NCBI GenBank assembly: GCA_019638275.1
Contig: JAHBUC010000013.1
Location: forward strand, 1-64,000
DNA length: 64,000 bases
Source of the DNA: Cyclobacteriaceae bacterium
GTDB taxonomy: Bacteria; Bacteroidota; Bacteroidia; Cytophagales; Cyclobacteriaceae
Direction: 5' to 3'
The notes beneath the pieces are model-generated. The model was not told the DNA's origin. It did not search any database and saw nothing but the letters and a program-made list of their open reading frames with translations. The stretch's first letter is position 1. Each line of letters opens with the position of its first letter. Of the stretch, positions 25,552 through 34,206 are shown in pieces. The position numbers and the translations under genes were made by a program.

Positions 25552-26655
25552 ATGCTCGAAAAGAAAAAGAAAGTACTGGTGCTCACCGGTGGTGGCGATT
25601 GCCCCGGGTTGAATGCGGTGATCCGCGGCATTGTCAAACGCGCACGAAAAGAAAAAACCTGGGAAGTGTACGGCAGCATTGAAGCCTTTAATGGCGTGCT
25701 GAATGAACCCCAGCAGATTGTTCGACTGAATACACGAAAAACGGCAGGCATTCACGTGAAGGGTGGAACAATTTTAAAGACCACCAACAAATCAAACCCG
25801 CTTAAATTTCCATTCATTCAAAAAGATGGTTCGGTAAAAGAAACAGACCGCTCGGCTGAACTCATTGAGAAGATCCATACACTTGGCTTTGATGCCGTGA
25901 TCAACATTGGTGGCGATGGCTCACAAAAAATATCGCGGGTACTTTTTGAAAAAGGCTTAAACATTGTGGGCGTACCCAAAACCATCGACAATGATTTATC
26001 GGCTACGGATGTAACCTTCGGGTTTCAGACTGCCGTGCAAATAGCCACCGATAGTTTTGATAAATTGGTAACCACAGCCGAAAGCCACCACCGCGTAATG
26101 ATTATGGAAGTGATGGGCCGCGATGCCGGGTGGATTGCCCTGCACACCGCCATTGCCGGGGGCGCAGAGATTTGCCTGATACCCGAAATACCCTACGACA
26201 TTGAAAAATTAGTAAAGCGCATAGATGCACGCTACAAACTCGGTAAAGGCTTTGTAAACATTGTGCTGGCCGAAGGCGCCAAACCGAAAGAAGGAACCAT
26301 TGTATCAAGGAAAGGCGAAAAAGGCTCTGAACATGTGCGGCTGGGTGGCGTTGCCTTTCAGCTTTCCAAGCAATTGAAAGATGCTGGCTGCACAGCCGAA
26401 ATACGCGAAACGGTGTTGGGCCACATCCAGCGAGGCGGCACACCTACTGCGTTTGATCGTGTGCTGGCCTCTTTGTTTGGCGTAAAGGCTATGGAGTTAG
26501 TTATTCATGGTGAGTACGGCAAAATGGTATCGTACAAAAACAACAACATCACCTACGTTTCGCTGGAAGAAGCCACACGCGAATACAACATTGTAAACAA
26601 AGACTCCTTTTTGGTAAAAGCAGCCAAGGGGTTGGGGATTAGTTTTGGGGATTGA
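25552..26655 (+). CDS. pfkA: 6-phosphofructokinase
   Basis: Phosphorylates fructose 6-phosphate in glycolysis. The nucleotide loop TGGGDCPGLNAVIRG is at residues 13-27, the GGDGS motif near 123, and the catalytic PKTIDNDL near 142. The E. coli Gly104-equivalent is Gly, typical of ATP use. The Gly124-equivalent is Lys, typical of pyrophosphate enzymes. Phosphoryl donor is therefore uncertain, although many Bacteroidetes enzymes with this mix are annotated as ATP-dependent. Length 367 exceeds the 320 of E. coli PfkA and fits the mixed-substrate clade. It is monocistronic. Confidence 0.9.
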   Translation: MLEKKKKVLVLTGGGDCPGLNAVIRGIVKRARKEKTWEVYGSIEAFNGVLNEPQQIVRLNTRKTAGIHVKGGTILKTTNKSNPLKFPFIQKDGSVKETDRSAELIEKIHTLGFDAVINIGGDGSQKISRVLFEKGLNIVGVPKTIDNDLSATDVTFGFQTAVQIATDSFDKLVTTAESHHRVMIMEVMGRDAGWIALHTAIAGGAEICLIPEIPYDIEKLVKRIDARYKLGKGFVNIVLAEGAKPKEGTIVSRKGEKGSEHVRLGGVAFQLSKQLKDAGCTAEIRETVLGHIQRGGTPTAFDRVLASLFGVKAMELVIHGEYGKMVSYKNNNITYVSLEEATREYNIVNKDSFLVKAAKGLGISFGD

Positions 26656-26760
26656 GTTTCGTCAATTTCCCAATATTAGGTATATAGGTGAAAGTTTCTA
26701 ATAGGTCACTCGTTGAACAAATTGAGGTACAGGAAAAAAATAATTACTGTATAAATTAAA

Positions 26761-27126
26761 ATGAAATTTATGAAACTAGATGAATTTATCTTCGAATCAA
26801 TTAAGCAGGTAATTGATGGTATAGACAATGCCAGGGAGTATGCTGAGACAAAAGGAGCCAAAATATCAGGGGAGAATTTAAACTTTATTGGAGCAAAGAA
26901 CGGTGGAGGTGTAGTTTACATGAGTCAAATCAATAATGAAATAATTGAAAAAATAGATTTTGATATTGCTGTTGTGGCCAAAGAGGGTGATAAAGCAAAG
27001 GGCGGAGTTGGGCTTTTTGTTGGAGCTGTTGGCATGGGGATTCAGGGACATACAGAAAGTGAGAATAGTTCAATGAGTAGAATAAAATTCTCTGTTCCGT
27101 TACATTTACCCAAAAAGAAACAATAA
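26761..27126 (+). CDS. Trypco2-like small protein
   Basis: A 121-residue cytoplasmic protein with the layout of the Trypsin-co-occurring domain 2 family: N-terminal LDEFIFESIKQVIDGIDNA, a middle strand FDIAVVAKEGD, a glycine-rich hydrophobic stretch (GGVGLFVGAVGMGIQG), and a closing SRIKFSVPLHLP. Family members are often encoded near trypsin-like or conflict-system genes, but none is adjacent here. The DNA is more AT-rich than its neighbours, hinting at a separate origin. Family assignment is from memory of the pattern and is moderate; function unknown. Confidence 0.55.
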   Translation: MKFMKLDEFIFESIKQVIDGIDNAREYAETKGAKISGENLNFIGAKNGGGVVYMSQINNEIIEKIDFDIAVVAKEGDKAKGGVGLFVGAVGMGIQGHTESENSSMSRIKFSVPLHLPKKKQ

Positions 27127-27178
27127 ACACCAAGCAATCCTGAATTCTCTAAGAGTTGGGGATTAACCATAACCGACT

Positions 27179-28537
27179 ATGTTCAAAGGTTTAACATTCG
27201 GCTTTCTGTTACTATCCTTTGTTTCCAAAGGTACATCCATTGTTACCTTCCAATTGGAGACAGAAAAGCCTGTTGTGTTTTACTATTCATTGCTCAACTT
27301 AAAAAAGGAAATTCCTGCTACGTGGACTGAGAAAACGGCAACACTGCAGATCAGTGAACCGCTGCCAGCCCTATTCTATGTTTCAGTAGAAGAAATCACC
27401 CATCCTGTCTTCATAAAACAAACCGATTCACTTCAATTTGTTATTCGAAGCAATGGAAATCTTGAATTGCTGGAAACCAACACAGATGATATTGTGATTT
27501 TTGAGCAACTCAACAAACTCCATCCGTGGTTAATTCAAAATCCAAAGTATATTCCTGCAACGATGAACCTGGATTCTGCTTATGATAAGACTAAGGAATC
27601 GTTTCACAACCTGATGAAGAAGCACCTTGTATCAAAAGAATATTTTCAACTGGAAGAGGATCGGCTTTATTACAGATACCTTTTATTAAGTTCACTTAAC
27701 ATAAGATCATCGAACCCTGAATACCGGAAGGAAGCCAGGGAAACAATTAAATTTTTTCATGACGGGGGTAAAACTTTCCGCAGTTCAAACATCACGTTAG
27801 GAGAGTACATCACAACGGTAATTTATTATCAAGGTGCTTTAATCAATACAGGAAAGCTTCCGGCCTTTACAGTTAAGCAAGATCAGTACTGTGAAAAGAT
27901 ATATCAGTTTTTCGATAGCCTTTCCGCAGAAATATGTTTTGCCAGTATTGCTACCGCTGAAATCATGTCATCAACGCAAAGTAAATTTTTCAAGTCGCGT
28001 GTAACAAATTCACTGCTGCTTGAGTATTTGGAGGGCCGTAACCAACAGAAAATTCTGCTAAGGGAAAAGGCAAGAAAAGTAGAAAAAAGGGAGCAACTCA
28101 TACTGGAAGGTGAAAACACAATGGAGGTTTTTGAAAATTTTATTCAGGAACATCGGGGGAAAGTTATTCTAGTTGATTTCTGGACCACCTGGTGTGGGCC
28201 GTGTATCGCCAACTTTACCCATTCCAATCTGTTACATGATAGCCTGAAAAATGAACCTGTGGTATTCTTGTACATCTGTACGGATAAAGCCTCCACCAAA
28301 CCGACCTGGTCGAAAATTATTGAACGTGAAAACCTGGGTGGCTATCATCTTTTCGCCAAAGACAATTGGCCCATCAACCGAAACCCAATCAGCAAAAAGT
28401 TCGAGATCAATTCATTTCCCCGATACTTCATCATTGATAAAAATGGAACCATAGTCGATGACAAAGCAAGAAGACCCGATACATCAGAAGGCTATATCAA
28501 GATGCTTACTGCATTACTTACCGCAGAACTTAATTAA
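27179..28537 (+). CDS. TlpA-like thioredoxin-fold protein, exported
   Basis: A 452-residue protein with a signal-like N-terminus ([19 protein letters not shown]). A long region of about 300 residues without a recognised domain, rich in aromatic and charged residues, follows. A C-terminal thioredoxin-fold domain (about 315-450) contains the redox motif WCGPC near residue 339 in [15 protein letters not shown]. Bacteroidetes encode many such periplasmic thiol-disulfide reductases with an unknown N-terminal half. It precedes pgk by 34 nt in the same direction, so transcription may continue into pgk. Confidence 0.82.
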   Translation: MFKGLTFGFLLLSFVSKGTSIVTFQLETEKPVVFYYSLLNLKKEIPATWTEKTATLQISEPLPALFYVSVEEITHPVFIKQTDSLQFVIRSNGNLELLETNTDDIVIFEQLNKLHPWLIQNPKYIPATMNLDSAYDKTKESFHNLMKKHLVSKEYFQLEEDRLYYRYLLLSSLNIRSSNPEYRKEARETIKFFHDGGKTFRSSNITLGEYITTVIYYQGALINTGKLPAFTVKQDQYCEKIYQFFDSLSAEICFASIATAEIMSSTQSKFFKSRVTNSLLLEYLEGRNQQKILLREKARKVEKREQLILEGENTMEVFENFIQEHRGKVILVDFWTTWCGPCIANFTHSNLLHDSLKNEPVVFLYICTDKASTKPTWSKIIERENLGGYHLFAKDNWPINRNPISKKFEINSFPRYFIIDKNGTIVDDKARRPDTSEGYIKMLTALLTAELN

Positions 28538-28571
28538 AGAATCCTATTACTGCACTAATTACTACTATCTC

Positions 28572-29756
28572 ATGAAAACCATTAACGACATCAATTTTTC
28601 CGGAAAGCGAGCCCTCATTCGTGTTGACTTCAACGTGCCACTCGATAAAAGTTTTAACGTAACGGATGACAACCGCATCCGCTCCACCATCCCTACCCTT
28701 AAAAAAATTCTGAACGATGGCGGCAGCTGCGTGTTGATGTCGCACCTGGGCCGGCCGAAAGAAGGTCCGGAAGAAAAATATTCACTGAAGCATACCCTAA
28801 AAACACTGGAGGCACTGCTGGGCAAACCGGTAAAGTTTGCCGGTGACTGCATTGGCGCAGAAGCGTATCAGCTTTCAGCTGCCTTAAAAGGCGGTGAGGT
28901 GTTGGTGCTGGAAAACCTGCGCTTCTACAAGCAAGAAGAAAAAGGCGACCTGGAGTTTGCCGAAAAACTCAGCAAGCATGGCGACATCTACGTGAACGAT
29001 GCCTTCGGTACCGCACACCGTGCACACGCCTCCACCACCATTGTGGCGCAGTTCTTCACTGAAAAATGTGCGGGCCTGGTAATGGCTGCCGAACTCGACA
29101 ACGCCAAACGTGTAATGGAGAAGGCGGAGAAACCGTTTACGGCCATTATGGGGGGTGCTAAAATCTCCGACAAGATTTTAATCATCGAGCGTTTACTCAA
29201 GCAGGTCGATCACCTGATTATCGGTGGCGGCATGGCGTATACATTCTTCAAAGCCATGGGCGGCAACATCGGCAACTCCTTGGTGGAAGCCGATAAACTT
29301 GATCTCGCCAAAGATCTGATCCAGAAAGCAAAGGGAATGGGTGTTGAGCTTCACCTGCCCATCGACAGCATTGTAGCCGATAAGTTTGACGCCAACGCCA
29401 ATACTTCCATAGCCAACAACACCGGCATACCCGAAGGCTGGATGGGGCTTGACATCGGGCCACAGGCCGCGGAAGTATTTTCGCGTGTTGTGAAGGAATC
29501 GAAAACCATTTTATGGAACGGCCCCATGGGCGTTTTTGAAATGGAGAAATTTCAGGCGGGTACCAAAACCATTGCCGAGGCTGTGGTGGAAGCCACAAAA
29601 AATAGCGCCTTCTCCCTGATAGGCGGAGGCGATTCTGCCGCGGCCGTAAGCAAATTCAACGTAGCCGACCAGGTGAGTTATGTTTCCACCGGTGGCGGAG
29701 CGCTGCTGGAATACTTTGAAGGGAAAATATTACCGGGTGTAGCAGCGTTGGAATAG
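28572..29756 (+). CDS. pgk: Phosphoglycerate kinase
   Basis: Transfers phosphate from 1,3-bisphosphoglycerate to ADP in glycolysis. I start it at ATG 28572 ([21 protein letters not shown]); the longer frame upstream overlaps the previous gene and lacks family similarity. The conserved block RVDFNVPLD is near residue 17, [11 protein letters not shown] near 56, and the C-terminal nucleotide site [12 protein letters not shown] near 350. Length 394 residues is typical. A strong terminator follows immediately. Confidence 0.96.
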   Translation: MKTINDINFSGKRALIRVDFNVPLDKSFNVTDDNRIRSTIPTLKKILNDGGSCVLMSHLGRPKEGPEEKYSLKHTLKTLEALLGKPVKFAGDCIGAEAYQLSAALKGGEVLVLENLRFYKQEEKGDLEFAEKLSKHGDIYVNDAFGTAHRAHASTTIVAQFFTEKCAGLVMAAELDNAKRVMEKAEKPFTAIMGGAKISDKILIIERLLKQVDHLIIGGGMAYTFFKAMGGNIGNSLVEADKLDLAKDLIQKAKGMGVELHLPIDSIVADKFDANANTSIANNTGIPEGWMGLDIGPQAAEVFSRVVKESKTILWNGPMGVFEMEKFQAGTKTIAEAVVEATKNSAFSLIGGGDSAAAVSKFNVADQVSYVSTGGGALLEYFEGKILPGVAALE

Positions 29757-29757
29757 G

Positions 29758-29784
29758 AGCCGCCAGCACCATGCGGCTGTTTTA
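29758..29784 (+). terminator. Intrinsic terminator after pgk
   Basis: AGCCGC (29758-29763) pairs with GCGGCT (29773-29778) across a 9-nt loop, and GTTTTAAAA follows. Confidence 0.65.
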
Positions 29785-29801
29785 AAAATCAATTATTTCT
29801 T

Positions 29802-29832
29802 TATATTTGATTAGCCGATGCGCAGTCGGCTA
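29802..29832 (+). promoter_or_regulatory. Promoter and 5' hairpin of the RRM protein gene
   Basis: TATATTTG (29802-29809) matches the Bacteroidetes TAnnTTTG element; I see no clear upstream TTG at normal spacing. Just downstream, TAGCCGA (29812-29818) and TCGGCTA (29826-29832) form a 7-bp stem with a 7-nt loop at the very start of the predicted transcript. It may protect the mRNA or be bound by the encoded RNA-binding protein. Confidence 0.4.
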
Positions 29833-29859
29833 TAATTTTAACTTAATTTCTCTGTTATC

Positions 29860-30114
29860 ATGAACATTTTTGTTGCCAAACTCAATTTCAAAACCCGGCA
29901 AGAGGATTTACAAAGTGCTTTTGCCCAGTATGGTGAAGTATCGTCCGTGAAAATTGTTAAGGATCGGGAAACCGGTCGCTCTAAAGGATATGGATTTGTG
30001 GAAATGCCTAACGACTCAGAAGCGCAGGCAGCCATTGCAGGATTAAACGAGAAAGAACTGGATGGCCGCGTGATTGTTGTGAAACCTGCCAATCCTAAAG
30101 GTGAACGCCCATAG
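29860..30114 (+). CDS. RRM-domain RNA-binding protein
   Basis: An 84-residue protein that is a single RNA recognition motif. RNP-2 is IFVAKL (residues 3-8) and RNP-1 is KGYGFVEM (about 43-50), with the usual beta-alpha-beta spacing and the aromatic positions Phe4, Tyr44 and Phe46. A short basic tail (KPANPKGERP) follows. Such small RRM proteins are common in Bacteroidetes and cyanobacteria and bind single-stranded RNA, often with cold-related expression. It stands alone between two terminators, with a hairpin in its own 5' leader. Confidence 0.92.
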   Translation: MNIFVAKLNFKTRQEDLQSAFAQYGEVSSVKIVKDRETGRSKGYGFVEMPNDSEAQAAIAGLNEKELDGRVIVVKPANPKGERP

Positions 30115-30149
30115 AGATAAAAATCTTTAACTTGACTTGCATAACCCCG

Positions 30150-30171
30150 ATAACCCCGGGGTTATTTTTTT
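30150..30171 (+). terminator. Intrinsic terminator after the RRM gene
   Basis: ATAACCCC and GGGGTTAT form a perfect 16-bp palindrome (30150-30165), followed by a run of six T. A second upstream ATAACCCC (30141-30148) could compete for the same arm. Confidence 0.8.
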
Positions 30172-30174
30172 ATC

Positions 30175-31647
30175 TTGAAATCCAAAGTTCATCACAACGT
30201 GAATTCAGCAAAGCGCATTGGTTTTTTTCTGGGCCCGGGGTTGTTCCTGCTCCTTTATTTCTTCTTTCCGGAAGATATCATCTCCCCACAAGCACCAAAA
30301 GTGCTGGCGTTGGCCGCCTGGATGTTAACGTGGTGGATTACCGAAGCTGTACCCATACCGGTAACTGCCTTTCTGCCCATGGTGGGGTTTCCGTTGATGG
30401 GCATCATGAAAATGGGCCAGGCTGCAGCACCCTATGCCAACCCGGTAATCTTTTTGTTTATGGGCGGGTTTATGATTGCACTCGCCCTGGAAAAGCACAA
30501 ACTGCATGAACGCATTGCTTTGCAACTCATCAAACTTACAGGCACATCCGGCAACGGAATTATCCTTGGCTTCATGGCAGCTTCTGCCCTGCTCAGCATG
30601 TGGATCAGCAACACGGCAACCGCCATGATGATGCTGCCCATTGCCGTTTCAGTTGTTCATTTAATTCTGCGTGATGTTAAAAACCTGCATGAACTTGAAA
30701 ATGTGCGCGAACGAAACTTTGCCATTGGCCTCATGCTTTCAATCGGATACGCCTGCTCCTTAGGGGGCATGGCCACCATTATCGGCACACCGCCCAATGT
30801 GGTGTTTGTTGGGCTGCTGAATGATTTTTACAACATTAAAATTTCCTTTGCCCAGTGGCTGATTATCGGATTGCCCGTGGCTACCCTGTTGCTGGCCGCG
30901 AATTACTTCATGGTAACACGCCTCCTGTTCCCGAATAAGCTTGAAACAATAAAGGGCTCACACGAGTTGATTACCAACCGGTTAAACGACCTCGGTCCGA
31001 TGCGTAAGGAAGAGAAACTGGTGTTGTTGATTTTCAGCATCACGGCACTGCTGTGGATATTTCAGCAACCCATTAATCGGATTGCTGAGTCGGAATTGTT
31101 CAATGACACCACCGTTGCCATGGCAGGCGGCCTGCTCATGTTTATTGTACCGGTGAATTTCAAAAGCGGGAACTTCATTCTGCGCTGGACAGACACTGAA
31201 AAATTATCGTGGGGGATTTTGTTTCTTTTTGGCGGAGGACTTTGCCTGGCGGAAGGATTGGACAAATCCGGAATTATTCCGGCTGTTGGTACGTGGATTG
31301 GCGGGCACAGCGAATTCACCATTGGGCTAACTTTTCTCCTGATTGTAATATCGGTTTACCTGTCGGAAGTAATGAGCAACGTGGCGCTGGTGAATGTTTT
31401 TGTGCCGGTGGTGTTTGGCATCTCCAATGTTATGGAAGTAAACCCGGTTCTTATGGGGTTGCCCGTAACCCTGGGGGCAAGCATCGCCCTGATGTTTCCG
31501 ATTGCTACACCCCCAAATGCCATTGTGTTTTCCAGCGGTTACATCCGCATTCAGGATATGATCCGGGCGGGCTTCTGGCTCAACATTGTTTCCATCATCA
31601 TCATCTGGGTTATCTCTATAACCCTGGTGCGATGGCTTTTCGCATAA
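30175..31647 (+). CDS. DASS family sodium-coupled anion/dicarboxylate transporter
   Basis: A 490-residue inner-membrane transporter of the SLC13/DASS family with about 11-12 hydrophobic segments. Family motifs are visible: the first conserved SNTATAMMMLP near residue 143, then GTPPNVVF near 205, and in the second half EVMSNVALVNVFVPV followed by ATPPNAIVFSSG. These paired SNT and TPPN motifs form the sodium and carboxylate sites. Substrate (dicarboxylate, citrate or sulfate) is not readable. The start is a TTG at 30175 or GTG at 30199; no ATG lies before the first helix. The TTG overlaps the terminator region. Confidence 0.88.
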   Translation: MKSKVHHNVNSAKRIGFFLGPGLFLLLYFFFPEDIISPQAPKVLALAAWMLTWWITEAVPIPVTAFLPMVGFPLMGIMKMGQAAAPYANPVIFLFMGGFMIALALEKHKLHERIALQLIKLTGTSGNGIILGFMAASALLSMWISNTATAMMMLPIAVSVVHLILRDVKNLHELENVRERNFAIGLMLSIGYACSLGGMATIIGTPPNVVFVGLLNDFYNIKISFAQWLIIGLPVATLLLAANYFMVTRLLFPNKLETIKGSHELITNRLNDLGPMRKEEKLVLLIFSITALLWIFQQPINRIAESELFNDTTVAMAGGLLMFIVPVNFKSGNFILRWTDTEKLSWGILFLFGGGLCLAEGLDKSGIIPAVGTWIGGHSEFTIGLTFLLIVISVYLSEVMSNVALVNVFVPVVFGISNVMEVNPVLMGLPVTLGASIALMFPIATPPNAIVFSSGYIRIQDMIRAGFWLNIVSIIIIWVISITLVRWLFA

Positions 31648-31677
31648 AAAAGCGATAATGTACATCACCGCTTTTTT
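31646..31677. terminator. Bidirectional terminator between convergent genes
   Basis: AAAAAAGCG (31646-31654) pairs with CGCTTTTTT (31669-31677), giving U-runs on either strand. It separates the transporter from the convergent DUF6249-like gene. Confidence 0.75.
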
Positions 31678-31700
31678 GATTGTTGATCAGATAATGTTGG

Positions 31701-32060
31701 TTAACTGTTTCGCTCTTCTTTCATCTTCTTTTCTTCAATCATATAGGCAGCACCGAGGCCCAAACCGCCAAAGATGAAGAGCATGGAGAAGTATGCCACT
31801 TCTTCCATATAGAAGGCACGATCAAGAAAATACGCGATCAGCAGGCCAAGTCCCGCACCGATAAACAAGAGCGAAGCGCGCAATGTGCCGGAAGTACCGG
31901 AGCGCTGCTTTTTAGCAAAAAGTGCCGGATCAACACCTTTTTCAATCATGGCCATGCGTTCAGTATTCTCAAACCTGCGCAGGTAAACAATCATTATAAA
32001 CGCGCCTACTATTCCCACTATCGGAATCATTACGCCAATCACTGAGGTTGCATCATTCAT
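31701..32060 (-). CDS. DUF6249-like membrane protein
   Basis: A 119-residue protein with an N-terminal helix (about 8-26), then a cytoplasmic stretch RRFENTERMAMIEKGVDPALF, then two more helices (about 61-79 and 88-106) and a charged tail (EEKKMKEERNS). The ERMAMIEKG motif is characteristic of the DUF6249 family, which in Bacteroidetes often sits next to ECF sigma genes, as here. Function unknown. It is divergent from the sigma factor operon and shares its 178-bp control region. Confidence 0.75.
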   Translation of the reverse strand: MNDATSVIGVMIPIVGIVGAFIMIVYLRRFENTERMAMIEKGVDPALFAKKQRSGTSGTLRASLLFIGAGLGLLIAYFLDRAFYMEEVAYFSMLFIFGGLGLGAAYMIEEKKMKEERNS

Positions 32061-32135
32061 ATTTCAAGTATTTAAGTGAAATCTGCCCCTATGACGCGAG
32101 GGTTTCAAACCAGGTTACAGGTGTAGGACAAAATT

Positions 32136-32186
32136 AGTTTAGCTTGTGGTTTAAGACTTGAAGCCCCTGAAAGGCCAAGCTAAACT
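32136..32186. promoter_or_regulatory. Inverted repeat in the sigma-operon control region
   Basis: AGTTTAGCTTG (32136-32146) and its exact complement CAAGCTAAACT (32176-32186) lie 29 bp apart, midway between the divergent starts at 32060 and 32239. It could be an operator or the stem of a leader hairpin; no T-run follows. Confidence 0.45.
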
Positions 32187-32238
32187 TACCCTATAAAAGC
32201 TGTAACTTAAGCAACAAATACTGCGTCCAAGCCTCGTC

Positions 32239-32793
32239 ATGACAGACCCCGAATTTGAGTTAATTGACAGGATTCTTGCCGGCAACCAGGCCGTTTATGC
32301 CGAATTGGTAGACAGGCATAAAAGTTATGCGTTTACCATTGCCTACAAAATTCTGGAAAACCGATCGGAAGCGGAAGAAGCCGCGCAGGATGCATTTATT
32401 AAAGCCTACCATCACCTGAAAAATTTCAAGCGTGATGCGAAGTTCTCTACGTGGTTGTACCGCATTGTGTTTAACACCGCAGTAAGCTATAAGCGGAAGC
32501 ACAAAGTGAAATTTCAGGACATTGAAACTACGGTGGTGGAATACGGACAGGAAGCAGAAGGCATCCTGGAGCGCAGCGATAAAAAAAAGTACATTCAGCA
32601 GGCGATGAACAAATTGAATGAAGCCGATAAATTAGCCATCAGTTTGTTTTACCTGGAGGAGTTCTCGTTGGAAGAGATAGCCGAAATTACCGGTATGCAG
32701 GCCAATACAATAAAGGCTCGGGTGCACCGGGCACGCCAACGATTGGCGGAAGAATTGACAATACTATTAAAGAAAGAAGCATTAACTTTATAG
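32239..32793 (+). CDS. RNA polymerase sigma factor, ECF family
   Basis: A 184-residue extracytoplasmic-function sigma factor. Region 2 covers about residues 20-90 (YKILENRSEAEEAAQDAFIKAYHHL, then FSTWLYRIVFNTAVSYKRK). Region 4 covers about 125-175 with the helix-turn-helix FSLEEIAEITGMQANTIKARVHRARQRL. The spacing between the domains is normal. The anti-sigma gene starts 10 nt after the stop, so the pair forms an operon. Target genes are not visible; many such factors regulate envelope functions. Confidence 0.93.
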   Translation: MTDPEFELIDRILAGNQAVYAELVDRHKSYAFTIAYKILENRSEAEEAAQDAFIKAYHHLKNFKRDAKFSTWLYRIVFNTAVSYKRKHKVKFQDIETTVVEYGQEAEGILERSDKKKYIQQAMNKLNEADKLAISLFYLEEFSLEEIAEITGMQANTIKARVHRARQRLAEELTILLKKEALTL

Positions 32794-32803
32794 CCATACG
32801 GCC

Positions 32804-33328
32804 ATGAAAAATATCAGTAAACAACAAGAAGATAACCTGATCGCGTACCTGGATGGCACCTTAACGCCAGCAGCGAAGGAACGTGTTGAGCAAGAGCTGG
32901 CTAACTCACCCGCCTTGCAGCAACGATTGGTTGCCTTACAAAACGTGACGCAGGTTTTAAAAAGCACAACGCTTGAACAGCCCTCGAAAAATTTCACACA
33001 GCGCGTGATGAACGGGCTGGATCAATACCCCTTACGCAGCGGGCTTTCATTGAAGAATGGAATTCTGTTATTGGTCGGTGTTATGATTGCGGTTGGCATA
33101 GGAGCTTTTCTATTGTCAGCTGGCGTTTTCGATAGCACTGGCGCCATTGATTTAAACAATATGGGGTTGCAGAATAAATACATCAAGGAAAGTTTGCCAA
33201 CAATACCGGTAAACGGAAAGCTGATCATGAACATCATTATCATGCTCAACATTGCGTTGGCCTTTCTTGTACTCGACCGGGCAATACTAAAACCCTGGTT
33301 TGAGCGTAGAACGCGCATGAACTTCTGA
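32804..33328 (+). CDS. Anti-sigma factor, membrane-anchored
   Basis: A 174-residue protein immediately downstream of the ECF sigma gene. The N-terminal part (about 1-45, QEDNLIAYLDGTLTPAAKERVEQELANS) resembles the anti-sigma domain but has no Cys-His zinc motif. A hydrophobic segment (about 85-107) is followed by a periplasmic part and a second hydrophobic segment (about 138-158) near the end. Assignment rests on operon position and this architecture. It probably holds the sigma factor at the inner membrane. Confidence 0.8.
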   Translation: MKNISKQQEDNLIAYLDGTLTPAAKERVEQELANSPALQQRLVALQNVTQVLKSTTLEQPSKNFTQRVMNGLDQYPLRSGLSLKNGILLLVGVMIAVGIGAFLLSAGVFDSTGAIDLNNMGLQNKYIKESLPTIPVNGKLIMNIIIMLNIALAFLVLDRAILKPWFERRTRMNF

Positions 33329-33425
33329 TAAAGTCGGTTTTCGGGGAAATTTCGGGGCATTTCTTACGGGGAATAAATTCCTCGGTTACATTTAGTAACT
33401 TCCCTTAACCAAAATCCCCCCTCCC

Positions 33426-33836
33426 ATGACAAAACTAATCCTACCCTTATTGATTATAAGCGTGTGCTTTGCTGCCTGCGATGGTAACGATGCAAAAAAA
33501 GAAATCTGCGATAACGGCATTGATGACGATAACGATAGCTTTATCGATTGTGAGGATCTTGACTGCCTTAAATCAAGCGTTAGTGAGTGCGATTGTACCG
33601 ATGGAATTGATAACGATAACAATGGCTTTACCGACTGTAAAGACATGGCCTGCCTTAACTCAACAGAAATTGAGTGCAACTGTGCAGATGGAATAGATAA
33701 TGACAACGACAGTTTCGTGGATTGCGCGGATCTGGATTGTCAAAATTCACCACTGGTGGAATGTAACTGCGATGACGGTGTTGACAACGACAGTGATGGC
33801 CTTACGGATTGTGAAGACTCAGATTGTGACTGCTGA
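33426..33836 (+). CDS. Lipoprotein with four Cys/Asp-rich repeats
   Basis: A 136-residue lipoprotein (lipobox FAAC, Cys18) whose mature part is four tandem units of 24-29 residues. Each unit follows the pattern C-x-D/N-G-I/V-D-D/N-D-x-x-x-F/L-x-D-C-x-D-x-x-C. The DNDNDG-like core resembles calcium-binding thrombospondin type 3 or MopE-like metal-binding motifs, and paired Cys suggest disulfides. It would sit on the envelope surface or in the periplasm. It may be co-transcribed with the sigma pair (97-nt gap) but could stand alone. Function unknown. Confidence 0.8.
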   Translation: MTKLILPLLIISVCFAACDGNDAKKEICDNGIDDDNDSFIDCEDLDCLKSSVSECDCTDGIDNDNNGFTDCKDMACLNSTEIECNCADGIDNDNDSFVDCADLDCQNSPLVECNCDDGVDNDSDGLTDCEDSDCDC

Positions 33837-33849
33837 AAGATTATCAAAT

Positions 33850-34128
33850 CTAGTCGCCATCTTTCTTAACCTCACAATCAATCTTCCAGTCTTTGGCCAA
33901 AGCAAGTTTACCATCCTTGGCCTTTTTCAGGATGTCGTCCTTTTTGCCCTTGCACCCGTTATCGATAAACCGGTACCGGATGCCATCAATGGTAAAATTG
34001 TAGTGGCACGTTTGTGTGGCCATCTGTTTCTTTACGCAGGTTAACTCAACCTCTTCGTTTGCGCGAAATGAAGAAGCGGTTAAAACAAGCATACAAACGC
34101 TTAACACAACTGCTGAGTTGAATTTCAT
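33850..34128 (-). CDS. Small exported hypothetical protein
   Basis: A 92-residue protein with a signal peptide (KFNSAVVLSVCMLVLTASSFRA). A mature domain with four Cys (ELTCVKKQ, ATQTCHYNF, DNGCKGKK, KIDCEVKK), likely two disulfides, and many Lys follows. No family recognised. It converges on the repeat lipoprotein with a 13-nt gap and lies downstream of ahcY in the same direction, after the ahcY terminator. Confidence 0.65.
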   Translation of the reverse strand: MKFNSAVVLSVCMLVLTASSFRANEEVELTCVKKQMATQTCHYNFTIDGIRYRFIDNGCKGKKDDILKKAKDGKLALAKDWKIDCEVKKDGD

Positions 34129-34156
34129 GACGCAAAGATAACCATCAGCATAAAAA

Positions 34157-34180
34157 AAAACCTGTATTGCTACAGGGTTT
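34157..34180 (-). terminator. Intrinsic terminator after ahcY
   Basis: On the minus strand ACCCTGTA and TACAGGT form a stem around a GCAA loop, followed by a run of at least eight T. It also precedes the small exported gene. Confidence 0.8.
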
Positions 34181-34206
34181 CTTGATCTTAAATTGATTCA
34201 CAACTA

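Noticed and set aside
28458-28571. N-terminal extension of pgk
   Set aside because: The extra residues overlap the previous gene and are absent from the family; the ATG at 28572 fits the known N-terminus.
33850-34128. Toxin-antitoxin role for the small Cys-rich exported protein
   Set aside because: It has a signal peptide, stands alone, and has no partner gene.
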